64,000 nt of DNA from Myxococcus stipitatus DSM 14675 (lineage in GTDB: Bacteria > Myxococcota > Myxococcia > Myxococcales > Myxococcaceae): NCBI RefSeq assembly GCF_000331735.1, contig NC_020126.1:6280501-6344500 (forward strand), read 5' to 3'. The first letter of the stretch is position 1. Each line of letters begins with the position of its first letter. Made by a program: the position numbers and the translations under genes. The notes under the pieces are model-generated. The model searched no databases, was not told the DNA's origin, and was given only the letters and a program-made list of their open reading frames with translations. Shown piece by piece: positions 45,724-54,043 of this stretch.

Positions 45724-46827
45724 CTAGAAGTGGTACGCGATGCCCAGGTTGAGGTCCAGATTGAGGCCGTCGCCCAGCTTGGATTCGGCGAGCCCGAGCA
45801 CCGCCTGGGCCACGTTCGTCCCGGCCTCGAGCTGGACGCCCACGTGGCCCGCGATGAGGTACTCCAGGCCGAGGAAGCCGACGACGGTGGGCAAGGGCCC
45901 CGTGGACTGGAAGATGCCGAAGTCACCGAAGGAGAGCTGCACGCCCAGGCCGAAGCCCCAGTAGGGGCGCAGCGAGCTCTCCACGTTGTGGTAGTGGCGC
46001 GCGCCGACGACGCTGGGGAGGACGTTGAGGCCGCCCTTCGCGCCCTCGGCGGTGGAGTGCACATAGGTGAAGCCGACCTGGATGAAGCCCATCCACTCGG
46101 GATGGAACCAGTAGCCCACCTCCAGGTCACCACCGGGGTTGAGGGCGGACAGCTTGTCGACGAAGTTGTTGTTGATGCGCAGGCCCAGCGAGAGGCCACC
46201 CCCACCCACGCGCGGCGCACCGCCGATGAGCGGTCGAGCCCCCTGCCCCGCGCCCGGCTGGAGCAGTTCGACGACGAGCGCGTCCGCGACGGCGTACACG
46301 GCGGGGAACAGGGAGTCGGCCTCGGGGGCCTCGGCGCGAGGTGTCGACAGGCTCTGCCCTCGCTCGGTGTCCACGAGGTTGGCGCTGAGCAGATACGTGT
46401 CCCCGAAGCGGTCCACGCGGCCGGTGACGACGAAGCGCGCCCCCGTGAGCGCGGCGAGCTCCTTGAGGCACTCCCCTCGCTCACACGACTTGAGCTCGGC
46501 GAGCTGGTGCCGCTTCACCTCGTCGAGCGGCGCGTCGACCTCCCGCTGCGAGACGACCCACAAGCGAGGGGACTCCGCCAACCGCGAAGTGATGAGCGAA
46601 GTGACCCCCGCGACCGAGTCCCGCGCGGAGGGGTTGGCGTCGAACGAGAGCACCGCGACGCTGAGCGGAGCCTCCTCGGGCGTGGGCGCGGGTGTTGGCG
46701 CGGCCGGGGTCCCCTCGGCCGGAGCCGGAACCTGAGGGACGGACGGCTCCGGCGACGCCTGGGCCCCCACGGACGGGGACAGGAGCACGAGGAGGCCGGC
46801 GAACAGCGGGGTGAAGGAGTGCGGCAC
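45724..46827 (-). CDS. Exported CsgG-like plus beta-barrel-like protein
   Basis: A 367-residue protein with signal peptide (LLVLLSPSVGAQA) and a Pro/Ala-rich linker. Residues about 55-165 resemble a CsgG/TolB-N-type domain: LSVAVLSFDANPSARDSVAG, AESPRLWVVSQREVDAP and TGARFVVTGRVDRFGDTYLL, with two Cys near CERGEC. From about residue 200 the sequence has amphipathic strands (LGLRINNNFVD, EVGYWFHPEWMGFIQVGFTY, VGARHYHNVE) and ends LNLGIAYHF with a terminal Phe, like an outer-membrane barrel. It may sense or secrete, but function is unknown. It lies 69 bp downstream of the NlpD-like gene and 14 nt before the TPR lipoprotein. Confidence 0.8.
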   Translation of the reverse strand: MPHSFTPLFAGLLVLLSPSVGAQASPEPSVPQVPAPAEGTPAAPTPAPTPEEAPLSVAVLSFDANPSARDSVAGVTSLITSRLAESPRLWVVSQREVDAPLDEVKRHQLAELKSCERGECLKELAALTGARFVVTGRVDRFGDTYLLSANLVDTERGQSLSTPRAEAPEADSLFPAVYAVADALVVELLQPGAGQGARPLIGGAPRVGGGGLSLGLRINNNFVDKLSALNPGGDLEVGYWFHPEWMGFIQVGFTYVHSTAEGAKGGLNVLPSVVGARHYHNVESSLRPYWGFGLGVQLSFGDFGIFQSTGPLPTVVGFLGLEYLIAGHVGVQLEAGTNVAQAVLGLAESKLGDGLNLDLNLGIAYHF

Positions 46828-46896
46828 GGCGCGGCACTCTACCCTTCCCTGCCCGAAGCCCGGAGCACGCCGACTCGCGCTCCCCCGCTCGCCCTC

Positions 46897-47853
46897 TTAC
46901 GAGGGCGGCATCGGCCCCAGATAGTCGAGGGGATCCACGGGCTTGCCATCCAGGCGCACCTCGAAATGCAGGTGGGGACCGGACGTCTTGCCAGACTCAC
47001 CCACGGTGGCGATGACCTGCTCCCTGCGTACCTTCTGCCCGGTGCGCACGCGCAAGTCCCGGTTGTGGGCGTAGAGGGTGATGAGCCGGTTGGAGTGCTC
47101 GACGATGACGATGTTGCCGTAGCCGCGCTGCTCGCCAGCGTAGAGCACCGTGCCCTCCTGGGCCGTCTTCACGGGGGTGCCGGAGGGGGCCGCCAGGTCG
47201 ATGCCGTCGTGAGGCTCTCGGCCCTTCTTCCCGAAGCGGCCGTAGAGGACACCCCGGAGGGGCCAGTCAATCATCCCCTGGGTGGCCAGTCGGGGCCGCG
47301 CGGCGCCGGGGCGCGACGAGGGCCTGCGGGCGGGCTCCTCCCGCCGCGCCACCACCGGGCCTCCTCGACGGGGCGGAGCATCCCGCGACGTGCGCACGGG
47401 CTCGGGGTCCGCCTCCGCGGCCAGGGTCTCCGGGGCCTCCACCGGCACGCTGCGCTCCACGCCGGGAATCGTCAGCTCCTGCCCCACGGACAGGGTCCGC
47501 ACGTCCTTGATGCCGTTGGCGTCCTTGAGCTCCTCCACCGTGAGGCCGTAGGTGCGAGCGATGCGATACACCGTCTCGCCCGGGGCGACGCGGTGCCGAA
47601 CCGCCACCAGCTCCGGCTCCGCGTGCGCGGACCTCAGCGCGAAGGGAAAGCTGCCGGAGGGCGCGGCGGCGGGCGCATCGTCCCCGCGCGAGGAAGCCCC
47701 CGCCGCGCGAGGGGCCGCGGACGACCGGGTGGGCTCCAGGGTGAGCTCGGGTTCAGGAGCGGATGCTCGGGTGGCCGCGCAGCCCGCGGACAGCGCGGAC
47801 AGGAGCAGCACCAGGAGCGAGCAGCTCGCTCGGCTGAAGGTCCCCGGACTCAA
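46897..47853 (-). CDS. NlpD-like LysM/M23 lipoprotein, TTG start
   Basis: A 318-residue lipoprotein. No ATG or GTG lies near the N-terminus; TTG at 47853, 2 nt after the surE stop, starts a signal peptide ending LSAGC (lipid Cys25). A LysM domain (about 85-130: VRHRVAPGETVYRIARTYGL) is followed by a Pro/Arg-rich linker and an M23/LytM domain with HDGIDLAAP and GPHLHFEVR, so the zinc ligands are complete and it may be an active endopeptidase. E. coli NlpD, by contrast, has a degenerate site and activates amidases. It is encoded beside surE, as in many proteobacteria (surE-pcm-nlpD). It probably acts on septal peptidoglycan. Confidence 0.9.
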   Translation of the reverse strand: MSPGTFSRASCSLLVLLLSALSAGCAATRASAPEPELTLEPTRSSAAPRAAGASSRGDDAPAAAPSGSFPFALRSAHAEPELVAVRHRVAPGETVYRIARTYGLTVEELKDANGIKDVRTLSVGQELTIPGVERSVPVEAPETLAAEADPEPVRTSRDAPPRRGGPVVARREEPARRPSSRPGAARPRLATQGMIDWPLRGVLYGRFGKKGREPHDGIDLAAPSGTPVKTAQEGTVLYAGEQRGYGNIVIVEHSNRLITLYAHNRDLRVRTGQKVRREQVIATVGESGKTSGPHLHFEVRLDGKPVDPLDYLGPMPPS

Positions 47854-47855
47854 CG

Positions 47856-48638
47856 CTAGGCACCATCCGGCTCGTGTCGAGCGTAGCCCGGGAGACTCCA
47901 GCTCCCCAGGTCCTCGAGTCGGCCATGGTCCGTGAGGTCCAGGTGGAGCGGCGTCACCGACACCCGCCGGCCCAGGTGCACGGCGTTGCAGTCGCTGCCT
48001 GGAATGTCCTCGTGCTGATACTCGCTGCCGCCAATCCAGTAGTACTTCCGGCCGCGCGGGTCCTCCTTCTCCACCACGCTGTAGCCGTACGAGTGGCGGC
48101 CCAGGCGGGTGACGCTGTAGCCGTCCGGCTCCACGCCGCCGGGGATGTTCACGTTGAGCAACATCCTCGGGGGCAGCGGGCGCTCCAGCGCCGTCGTCAC
48201 GATGGAGCGGGCAAACCGGGCGGCGGGCGCGAAATCGAACGTCCCCCGCGCCACGAGGCTGAAGGCGATGGCGGGAATCCCCAGCAGGGCCCCCTCCATC
48301 GCCGCCGCCACCGTACCTGAGTAGGTGACGTCCTCCGCCAGATTCGAACCGTGGTTGATGCCGGACACCATGAGCGTGGGCCGAGCATCCTTCAGGAGAT
48401 GGACGATGGCCAGATAAGCGCAGTCGGTGGGTGTCCCATCCACGGCGAACCACCGCTCCCGGACCTCCTTGATGCGCAGGGGCCGGTGCAGGGAGATGGC
48501 GTGGGACGCGGCGCTCTGCTCGCGGTCCGGCGCCACCACCCAGACCTCTCCCAGGGGACTCACCGCCTCCACCAGTGCCTGAAGTCCTTCGGAGAAATAG
48601 CCGTCGTCGTTGGACACGAGGATGCGCGGTTTCGGCAT
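47856..48638 (-). CDS. surE: 5'/3'-nucleotidase SurE
   Basis: A 260-residue phosphatase. ATG 48638 is chosen because MPKPRILVSNDDGYFSEGL is the conserved N-terminus with Asn10, Asp11 and Asp12 for divalent metal; the frame open from 48740 is untranslated. Other motifs: VVAPDREQSAASHAIS, VSGINHGSNLAEDVTYSGTVAAAMEG and LLNVNIPG. SurE dephosphorylates nucleoside monophosphates and short polyphosphate and is linked to stationary-phase survival. The downstream NlpD-like gene starts 2 nt after its stop. It is divergent from the ADP-ribosylglycohydrolase homologue. Confidence 0.95.
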   Translation of the reverse strand: MPKPRILVSNDDGYFSEGLQALVEAVSPLGEVWVVAPDREQSAASHAISLHRPLRIKEVRERWFAVDGTPTDCAYLAIVHLLKDARPTLMVSGINHGSNLAEDVTYSGTVAAAMEGALLGIPAIAFSLVARGTFDFAPAARFARSIVTTALERPLPPRMLLNVNIPGGVEPDGYSVTRLGRHSYGYSVVEKEDPRGRKYYWIGGSEYQHEDIPGSDCNAVHLGRRVSVTPLHLDLTDHGRLEDLGSWSLPGYARHEPDGA

Positions 48639-48717
48639 AGCCGCGCGGTTGTAGAAGAGGCCCTGGGAGTGGGCAAGCACGCTCACGGGCGGCGCTGCTA
48701 CAGTGTCCACCCGCCGA

Positions 48718-49785
48718 ATGCCGCCCCCCCGCCGACGCAACGCCCCTCAGGGGCCCGACCCCCTCCTCGCCCAGCGACGCCGAGGCGCCCTGCTGGGACT
48801 CGCGGTGGGTAACGCGCTCTCGGTGCCCACCGCGCACCGTCCGTTGCTGTCCGCGCCCTTCCCCACGATGGCGGATGGCCCCTACTCGCGCATGACGGGC
48901 GGCGGGCCTCGTGAGCTGCGCAAGGGACAGGTGACGGAGGAGGTGCAGCTCGCCTGCTGCCTGGGCCACAGTCTGCGAGACCTCAAGCGCTACGACGCCG
49001 CGGACGTCCTGCGCCGCTACCGCGCCTGGCAGCCCCACGCCTTCGAGGTCAGCGAGGCCCTGAAGGAAGTCCTCGACGAGTGCAACTCCGGCCTGCCTCC
49101 GCTGGGCGCGGCCCGGCGCGTCTGGCTGCGAGGACACCGGAAGACGGCGGGCGCGGGCAGCCTGGCGCGCATCGCCCCGCTGGGCGTGTATCTGTCGAAC
49201 GACGCCAAGGCGCGCACGACCGCCACGCTGGAGGACTCCGCGCTCACGCACTTCGACCCGCGCAGCCAGCTCGCGTGCGCCGCCTTCACCGCCGCGCTCG
49301 CCAAGGCGGTGACGAGCGGCGCCGACCTCAAGCCCGACGACCTCCTCACCGCCGCCGAGTCAGGCCTGCTGGTCGCCGGCGCGGCGCTCGGACGCTCCGC
49401 GCCCGACTACGTGCAGGAGGTCTCCACCGCCTCCGCGCTGCTGCGCGAGGACCTGGCCCGCGCGCGCGACGACGACCCTCGCCTCTACGGACCAGAGCTG
49501 CACCTGCACCGCACCCAGCACGCCCTCCACGTCGCCTTCCGGCTGGCCTTCTGGGAGCTGCTCCACGCCCCCACGGCGGAGGCGGCCCTCATCGACGTCG
49601 TCCACCGGGGCGGCGACACGGAGGTCCACGCCGCGGTGACGGGCGCGCTGGTGGGGGCCTTCCACGGCGAGGAGGCCCTTCCCGCGGAGTGGCGCAAGCA
49701 CGTGCTGGAGGCCCTGGCCACGACGAAGGGGCCCCTCTGGGACGTCTACCACCCGCGCCACCTCTTGAGCCTCGTCGCCACCTGA
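48718..49785 (+). CDS. ADP-ribosylglycohydrolase (DraG-like) homologue with altered motifs
   Basis: A 355-residue protein with the DraG/ARH fold (PF03747): RRRGALLGLAVGNALSVPT, TEEVQLACCLGHSLRDL, ALEDSALTHFDPRSQLACAAF and GGDTEVHAAVTGALVGAFHG. The normal signatures are GDALG, TDDT and GGDTDT; here they read GNALS, TEEV (73-76) and GGDTEV (298-303), so several metal-binding Asp are replaced by Asn or Glu. It may have an altered substrate or metal, or be a non-catalytic binder. ATG 48718 is used; a GTG at 48703 is in frame. A terminator follows at 49863. Confidence 0.85.
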   Translation: MPPPRRRNAPQGPDPLLAQRRRGALLGLAVGNALSVPTAHRPLLSAPFPTMADGPYSRMTGGGPRELRKGQVTEEVQLACCLGHSLRDLKRYDAADVLRRYRAWQPHAFEVSEALKEVLDECNSGLPPLGAARRVWLRGHRKTAGAGSLARIAPLGVYLSNDAKARTTATLEDSALTHFDPRSQLACAAFTAALAKAVTSGADLKPDDLLTAAESGLLVAGAALGRSAPDYVQEVSTASALLREDLARARDDDPRLYGPELHLHRTQHALHVAFRLAFWELLHAPTAEAALIDVVHRGGDTEVHAAVTGALVGAFHGEEALPAEWRKHVLEALATTKGPLWDVYHPRHLLSLVAT

Positions 49786-49808
49786 GCGGCGAGCGCGGGA
49801 TAGACGAA

Positions 49809-49850
49809 GCCCGCGGGGGTCCGTCCTCACTGGGGACGCCCACCGCGGGC
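49809..49850 (-). terminator. Long hairpin downstream of the 58-aa ORF
   Basis: Arms GCCCGCGG (49809-49816) and CCGCGGGC (49843-49850), with inner CGTCC/GGACG pairing, 41 nt beyond the minus-strand stop at 49891. The following minus-strand bases TTCGTC are only weakly T-rich, so terminator function is likely but not certain. Confidence 0.45.
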
Positions 49851-49862
49851 CTGGTTCCACGA

Positions 49863-49891
49863 GGCGCGGCCCTGGGGCCACGCCTTTTCTT
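49863..49891 (+). terminator. Rho-independent terminator after the DraG-like gene
   Basis: Hairpin GGCG-C-GGCCC / GGGCC-A-CGCC with a 2-nt TG between arms, followed by TTTTCTT. It is 78 nt after the stop at 49785. Confidence 0.8.
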
Positions 49892-50067
49892 CAGCCCAGC
49901 AGGTCGATGACGACCACGCCTCGCTGGGGCTTCTCGTCCTCGGTCTCCGTCCGACGACGCGGGCGGTCCTCGGGCATGGGCAGCGGCAGCTCCACCACGG
50001 GCCTCTCTCGCTCCTCCCGGCGGCGCTCCCGGCGCTTGATTTCTTCGATGATGAAGGCGTCGAGCAT
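49891..50067 (-). CDS. Small acidic/basic 58-residue protein
   Basis: ATG 50067 to TGA 49891-49893 encodes 58 residues, below common ORF cut-offs. It begins MLDAFIIEEIKRRERRREER, continues with a Pro-rich VVELPLPMPEDRPRRR and ends GVVVIDLLG. A GGGGAG ribosome site lies about 11 nt upstream. The charged helix plus hydrophobic terminal tail are protein-like and codon third positions are GC-rich as in neighbours. No family is recognised. The gene lies between convergent terminators and a long intergenic region. Confidence 0.65.
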   Translation of the reverse strand: MLDAFIIEEIKRRERRREERERPVVELPLPMPEDRPRRRTETEDEKPQRGVVVIDLLG

Positions 50068-50452
50068 GGGTTTTCCGTCTCCCCTCAGCCTACGTACCCC
50101 GATGTACGCCCGCCGTCCCGCCCATAAAGCACTTCAACAACTCTTGGATGCAAATTAAGAACCCTGGTTCCGCACTGGGTACGCTGCCGTCATCTCGCAC
50201 GGCTGCTCGTCCGCCATCCGACATCCGAGCCAGGGGAACCGTGGCGTAGATGTCATGGAGAGCCGAAACTTCCGGTCGGGATGGTGTTGATTCTAATGCC
50301 CTCGCGACGGCCCGCAAGCAGACCCGTTCCCTGGAAGACTCCGGGGTTGGGGGAGGCAGGGCCCCTGACACAAGCCCTCGCCCGCCTGGTTCCTCCAGGC
50401 GGACGGGGTCGATTCCGGGCGTGAGGTCCGAACAGACCCTGAAACGATTGTT
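50068..50452. other. 385-bp intergenic region with inverted repeats
   Basis: No convincing gene. A locally AT-rich patch (about 50125-50160) and the dyad CGTAC..GTACG near 50090 lie upstream of the 58-aa ORF and may contain its promoter. A perfect hairpin CCGCCTGG-TTCCT-CCAGGCGG spans 50382-50402 without a T-run. A small RNA cannot be excluded from sequence alone. Confidence 0.4.
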
Positions 50453-50458
50453 TCAGGG
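50437..50458 (-). terminator. Possible terminator hairpin overlapping the SRPBCC gene stop
   Basis: Perfect 9-bp arms CCCTGAAAC-GATT-GTTTCAGGG; the minus-strand stop codon lies inside it and TCTGTT follows, with no long T-run. It could terminate the thioesterase-glpX-SRPBCC transcript or protect its 3' end. Confidence 0.4.
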
Positions 50459-50878
50459 GGCCTCGGCGCGGCGCTTGAACGACTCGAGCATCTTCGGCAG
50501 CGACGTTTCGACCAACGCGTTGACGATGGTCTTCGGCACGAGCAGGCCCAGGGCCATCTCCACGTTGTAGGTGGCGCGCGTCTTCCCCTCGCCCTCGGGC
50601 TCCAGCACCCAGCTGCCCTTGTTGTCCTTCATCACCTCACCCTCGATGAAGGACCAGGCCATGCGGGTGGGCCGCTCCTCCACCACGCGGATGGAGTAGC
50701 GCACCGTCTTCATCACCTCCACGGTGTAGTGGACGTCGACGGTGTTGCCCTTGCGGTTGGCGGTGCGGATGGCCTTCACCTCGGAGAGGAACTCCGGGTA
50801 GCGGTCATACTGGGTGATGACGTCGAACACCTTCTCGATGGGGGCGTTGATGACGATGGTCCGCGTGGCGCCAGGCAT
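50453..50878 (-). CDS. SRPBCC-fold (START/polyketide-cyclase-like) protein
   Basis: A 141-residue protein of the SRPBCC helix-grip fold: RTIVINAPIEKVFDVITQYDRYPEFLSE at the start, a long beta sheet (DVHYTVEVMKTVRYSIRVVE, RMAWSFIEGEVMKDNKGSW) and the final helix (VETSLPKMLESFKRRAEA). Proteins of this type bind hydrophobic ligands; the start also resembles the coenzyme-Q-binding Coq10 group. No catalytic residue is evident. It lies 33 nt after glpX. Confidence 0.85.
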   Translation of the reverse strand: MPGATRTIVINAPIEKVFDVITQYDRYPEFLSEVKAIRTANRKGNTVDVHYTVEVMKTVRYSIRVVEERPTRMAWSFIEGEVMKDNKGSWVLEPEGEGKTRATYNVEMALGLLVPKTIVNALVETSLPKMLESFKRRAEAP

Positions 50879-50911
50879 GGTGTCGGTCTCCGAGTGGGTC
50901 GGTGGAACGGC

Positions 50912-51880
50912 CTAGATGGCAGCGTACCCCGGCTTCTTGTCGAACTTGTGCAGCGACTGGATGAAGCGCACGGTGCTCGTCTTGCTGCGCATGACCACCG
51001 AGTGCGTCTCGCAGCCGCCGCCGAAGAAGCGCACGCCCTTGAGGAAGTCGCCGCTCGTCACGCCCGTGGCGGCGAACATCACCTCGCCCTGGGCCAGCTC
51101 CTCCGCCGTGTAGATCTTGGACATGTCGGTGATGCCCATCTTCTTGGCGCGGTCGATTTCGCCCTGGTTGCGGGGCACCAGCCGGCCCTGCATGTCGCCG
51201 CCCGTCGCGCGGATGGCCGCGGCGGAGATGACGCCCTCGGGCGCGCCGCCAATGCCCATCAGCACGTCCACGCCCGTGCCCTCGAAACACGTGGCGATGG
51301 CGCCGGCCACGTCACCGTCCTCGATGAGGCGGATGCGGGCGCCCGCGGAGCGGACCTCCTTGATGAGGTCCTGGTGCCGCTCACGGTCCAGCACCACCAC
51401 GGTGAGGTCCTCCACGTAGACCTTCATCTTCTCCGCGACGGCCCGCAGGTTCTCCGTGGGCGTCTTGCGCAGGTCGATGGCGCCTCGGGCGCGCGGGCCC
51501 ACCGCCAGCTTCTCCATGTACGTGTCCGGCGCGTTGAGCAGCCCGCCGCGGCTGGACATGGCCACCACGGAGATGGAGCCCGGACGGCCGTAGGCGCACA
51601 GGTTGGTGCCCTCCAGCGGGTCCAGGGCGATGTCCACGCCCGGGTCACCCTCTCCACGGCGGCCCACCTTCTCGCCGATGTAGAGCATGGGCGCCTCGTC
51701 GCGCTCGCCCTCGCCGATGACGACGGTGCCGTCGATGTTGAGCGAGTCGAACGCGCGGCGCATGGCGTCCACCGCGGCCTGGTCCGACTCGTTCTTGTTG
51801 CCGCGGCCCATCAGTCGGGCGGAAGCGATGGCCGCCATCTCGGTGACGCGCACGACCTCCATTGCCAGGTTGCGATCCAT
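50912..51880 (-). CDS. glpX: Class II fructose-1,6-bisphosphatase
   Basis: A 322-residue enzyme from ATG 51880, with AAGGAGC 9 nt upstream. Motifs of the GlpX family are complete: NKNESDQAAVDAMR, IGEGERDEAPMLYIGE, DIALDPLEGTNLCA (DPLEGT at 87-92), IGGAPEGVISAAA and TGVTSGDFLKGVRF. It hydrolyses fructose-1,6-bisphosphate to fructose-6-phosphate for gluconeogenesis. It lies 13 nt after the thioesterase gene and 33 nt before the SRPBCC gene, so the three are likely co-transcribed. Confidence 0.95.
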   Translation of the reverse strand: MDRNLAMEVVRVTEMAAIASARLMGRGNKNESDQAAVDAMRRAFDSLNIDGTVVIGEGERDEAPMLYIGEKVGRRGEGDPGVDIALDPLEGTNLCAYGRPGSISVVAMSSRGGLLNAPDTYMEKLAVGPRARGAIDLRKTPTENLRAVAEKMKVYVEDLTVVVLDRERHQDLIKEVRSAGARIRLIEDGDVAGAIATCFEGTGVDVLMGIGGAPEGVISAAAIRATGGDMQGRLVPRNQGEIDRAKKMGITDMSKIYTAEELAQGEVMFAATGVTSGDFLKGVRFFGGGCETHSVVMRSKTSTVRFIQSLHKFDKKPGYAAI

Positions 51881-51893
51881 CTTCTGTGCTCCT

Positions 51894-52304
51894 TCAAGGT
51901 GTTGCGTTCGGATGTTCCAGCAGCCGGGCCACGGACTCCGGCAACCGAGTGGGCTTGCCATCGCGGCCCACGCACGCGTGCAGGGTACGACCGGTGCACA
52001 GCAACGTGCGCGGCTCGCCCTCGCGGAAAAGCTCGTAGGTGAACACGACCGAGGCCCGGCGCAACTCGCTCACTGTCGCGCGGATGACCAGGACGTCGTC
52101 GTAGCGGGCCGGGGACTTGTAGGCACAGCTCGCCTCCGCCACCGGCAGCATCAACCCGGAGCTCTCCATCTCCCGGTAGCTGCCGCCGTGCGCGCGGAAG
52201 TACTCGCTGCGCGCGAACTCGAAGTAGCGAAAGTAGTTCGCGTAGTAGACGACACCCATCTGATCCGTGTCGCCGTAGATGACGCGAAGGCGGGCCTCGA
52301 CCAT
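51894..52304 (-). CDS. YbgC/4-hydroxybenzoyl-CoA thioesterase-like hotdog protein
   Basis: A 136-residue hotdog-fold thioesterase. The conserved YGDTDQMGVVYYANYFRYFEFARSEYFR gives the catalytic Asp at about residue 15. YbgC-type enzymes hydrolyse short acyl-CoA or 4-hydroxybenzoyl-CoA esters. ATG 52304 is chosen; the frame runs open to 52523 but without coding character. It is the first gene of the thioesterase-glpX-SRPBCC series and is divergent from the phosphatase at 52405. Confidence 0.88.
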   Translation of the reverse strand: MVEARLRVIYGDTDQMGVVYYANYFRYFEFARSEYFRAHGGSYREMESSGLMLPVAEASCAYKSPARYDDVLVIRATVSELRRASVVFTYELFREGEPRTLLCTGRTLHACVGRDGKPTRLPESVARLLEHPNATP

Positions 52305-52404
52305 GAGGGCGCGGACCGTAGCAGGGGCTGACCGCCTGCGTCCAAGTCGCGAAGACACTCGGAGGTTGCATCCGCCCCACCGGGCAGTGCAGCTTCTTGA
52401 ACGT

Positions 52405-54021
52405 ATGATTCGAGCCCTCGCCCTGATGGCCGCGCTGGCCACCCTCCCCGCGGCCGCGCGTCCGCCCCGACTCACCCTGCTCATCACCGTGGACGCGCTC
52501 GGCAGCGACGTCCTCCTGCGCAACCGCCCGCGGCTTCAGGGCGCGCTGGGGCGGCTGCTCGACACGGGGGCTTATTACCCCTACGCGAGGTACGCCTACG
52601 CGAAGTGCCGCACTGCGCCCGGCCACACCACGCTGGCCACGGGCGCCAATCCCTGGCGGCACGGCATCGTCGACAACCGGTGGGTGGATGCCGCCACCGG
52701 CAAGCTCGTCTACGCGTACGTCGACCCGACCCACCCCGTGCTGGAGGCGACGCAGAAGCCCGGGGGCGACTCGGGTCCCGCCAACCTCATGGCGGAGACG
52801 CTCGCGGACCGCCTGCGGCTCGCCACGCAGGAGCGGGGCAAGACGGTGTCCATGTCCTTCAAGTCCCGCTCGGCCATCGCCATGGCGGGCCGCCTGGGTC
52901 AGGCGTGGTGGTTCGACGCGAGCGTGGGGAAGTTCGTCACGGGCACCTGGTACACGAAGGAGTTCCCCGCGTGGATGAAGCAGTTCAACGAGCGTAAAGT
53001 CGCCGACGCGTCCTTCGGCAAGAAGTGGGAGCTGATGCGGCCTCGCGAGGAGTACGTCGGCGAGGATGACCGGAGCTACGAGGCGGACTCGTATGGGCTC
53101 GGCCGCACCTTCCCGCATCCGCTGACGGGCGGACTCACCGCGCCGGGGACGGACTTCTACAAGGCATACGCCGTCTCGCCGGACTCCCACACCCTGCTCG
53201 TGGAGGCGGCCAAGGCGGCCATCGCGGGCGAGGGCCTGGGACAGGACGCCGTGCCCGACCTGCTCGCGGTGAGCTTCAGCGGCACGGACGAGGTGTTTCA
53301 CGAGTACGGCCCCTACTCGTGGGAGATGCAGGACACGATGCTGCGCTTGGACCAGGCCCTGGGCGCCCTCTTCACCGCCGCCGAGCGCGCCGCGGGAGGC
53401 CGCGCCAACCTGACCATCGTGCTGGTGGCGGACCATGGCGGCGCCACGCCCCCTGAGCAGTGGGCCGAGGCGGGCCTGCCCGCGCAGCGCATCCAGCCCA
53501 AGACCGTCCTCCAAGACGTCTCCGCGATGGTGAAGGAGCGCTTCGGCCCGGACGTCACCGTCCTGATGGAGGAGATGGACGTGTACCTGCGCGGCCCCGC
53601 GCTCGAGTCGGGCAAGGTGGATGGAGCGCAGGTACGGCGCGCGGTGGCGGATTGGCTGGCGAAGCAGCCGCATGTGCTGACGGCGGTGACGCGCGACGAG
53701 CTCTACACCGCGCCAGACCCGATGGGCTATCTGGCCGCGGTACGGAAGGGCTACTTCCCGGGACGCAGCGGCGACGTGATGTACGTGCCGCGTCCCTTCC
53801 ACGTCCTCTACTACGCGCCGGACGGGAGCAACCACGGCACGCCGCATTCGTACGACGCGCAGGTGCCCGTGGTGTTCGCGGGCAAGGGCATCAAGCCCGG
53901 CCTGTACCTCACCGAGACGGACCCGGTGAACGTCGCGCCCACCATCGCCGCACTGCTGGAGATGGGGATGCCGGCCTCCGCCGAGGGCAAGCCGCTCACC
54001 GAGGTGCTCACCGGGAAGTGA
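52405..54021 (+). CDS. Secreted PafA-like alkaline phosphatase/phosphodiesterase
   Basis: A 538-residue protein with signal peptide (RALALMAALATLPAAARP). It belongs to the alkaline phosphatase superfamily: LLITVDALGSDVLLRNRPRL with Asp30, nucleophile-type Thr70 in CRTAPGHTTLATG, NPWRHGIVDNRW, LLAVSFSGTDEVFHEYGPY, VLVADHGGA and YDAQVPVVFAGKGIKPG. These supply the two-zinc site. Thr as the likely nucleophile is typical of PafA-type phosphatases and nucleotide phosphodiesterases. It probably releases phosphate from extracellular esters. ATG 52405 is the start that gives the signal peptide. Confidence 0.9.
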   Translation: MIRALALMAALATLPAAARPPRLTLLITVDALGSDVLLRNRPRLQGALGRLLDTGAYYPYARYAYAKCRTAPGHTTLATGANPWRHGIVDNRWVDAATGKLVYAYVDPTHPVLEATQKPGGDSGPANLMAETLADRLRLATQERGKTVSMSFKSRSAIAMAGRLGQAWWFDASVGKFVTGTWYTKEFPAWMKQFNERKVADASFGKKWELMRPREEYVGEDDRSYEADSYGLGRTFPHPLTGGLTAPGTDFYKAYAVSPDSHTLLVEAAKAAIAGEGLGQDAVPDLLAVSFSGTDEVFHEYGPYSWEMQDTMLRLDQALGALFTAAERAAGGRANLTIVLVADHGGATPPEQWAEAGLPAQRIQPKTVLQDVSAMVKERFGPDVTVLMEEMDVYLRGPALESGKVDGAQVRRAVADWLAKQPHVLTAVTRDELYTAPDPMGYLAAVRKGYFPGRSGDVMYVPRPFHVLYYAPDGSNHGTPHSYDAQVPVVFAGKGIKPGLYLTETDPVNVAPTIAALLEMGMPASAEGKPLTEVLTGK

Positions 54022-54043
54022 GCACCAGGGCGCGCGAGTCGTT

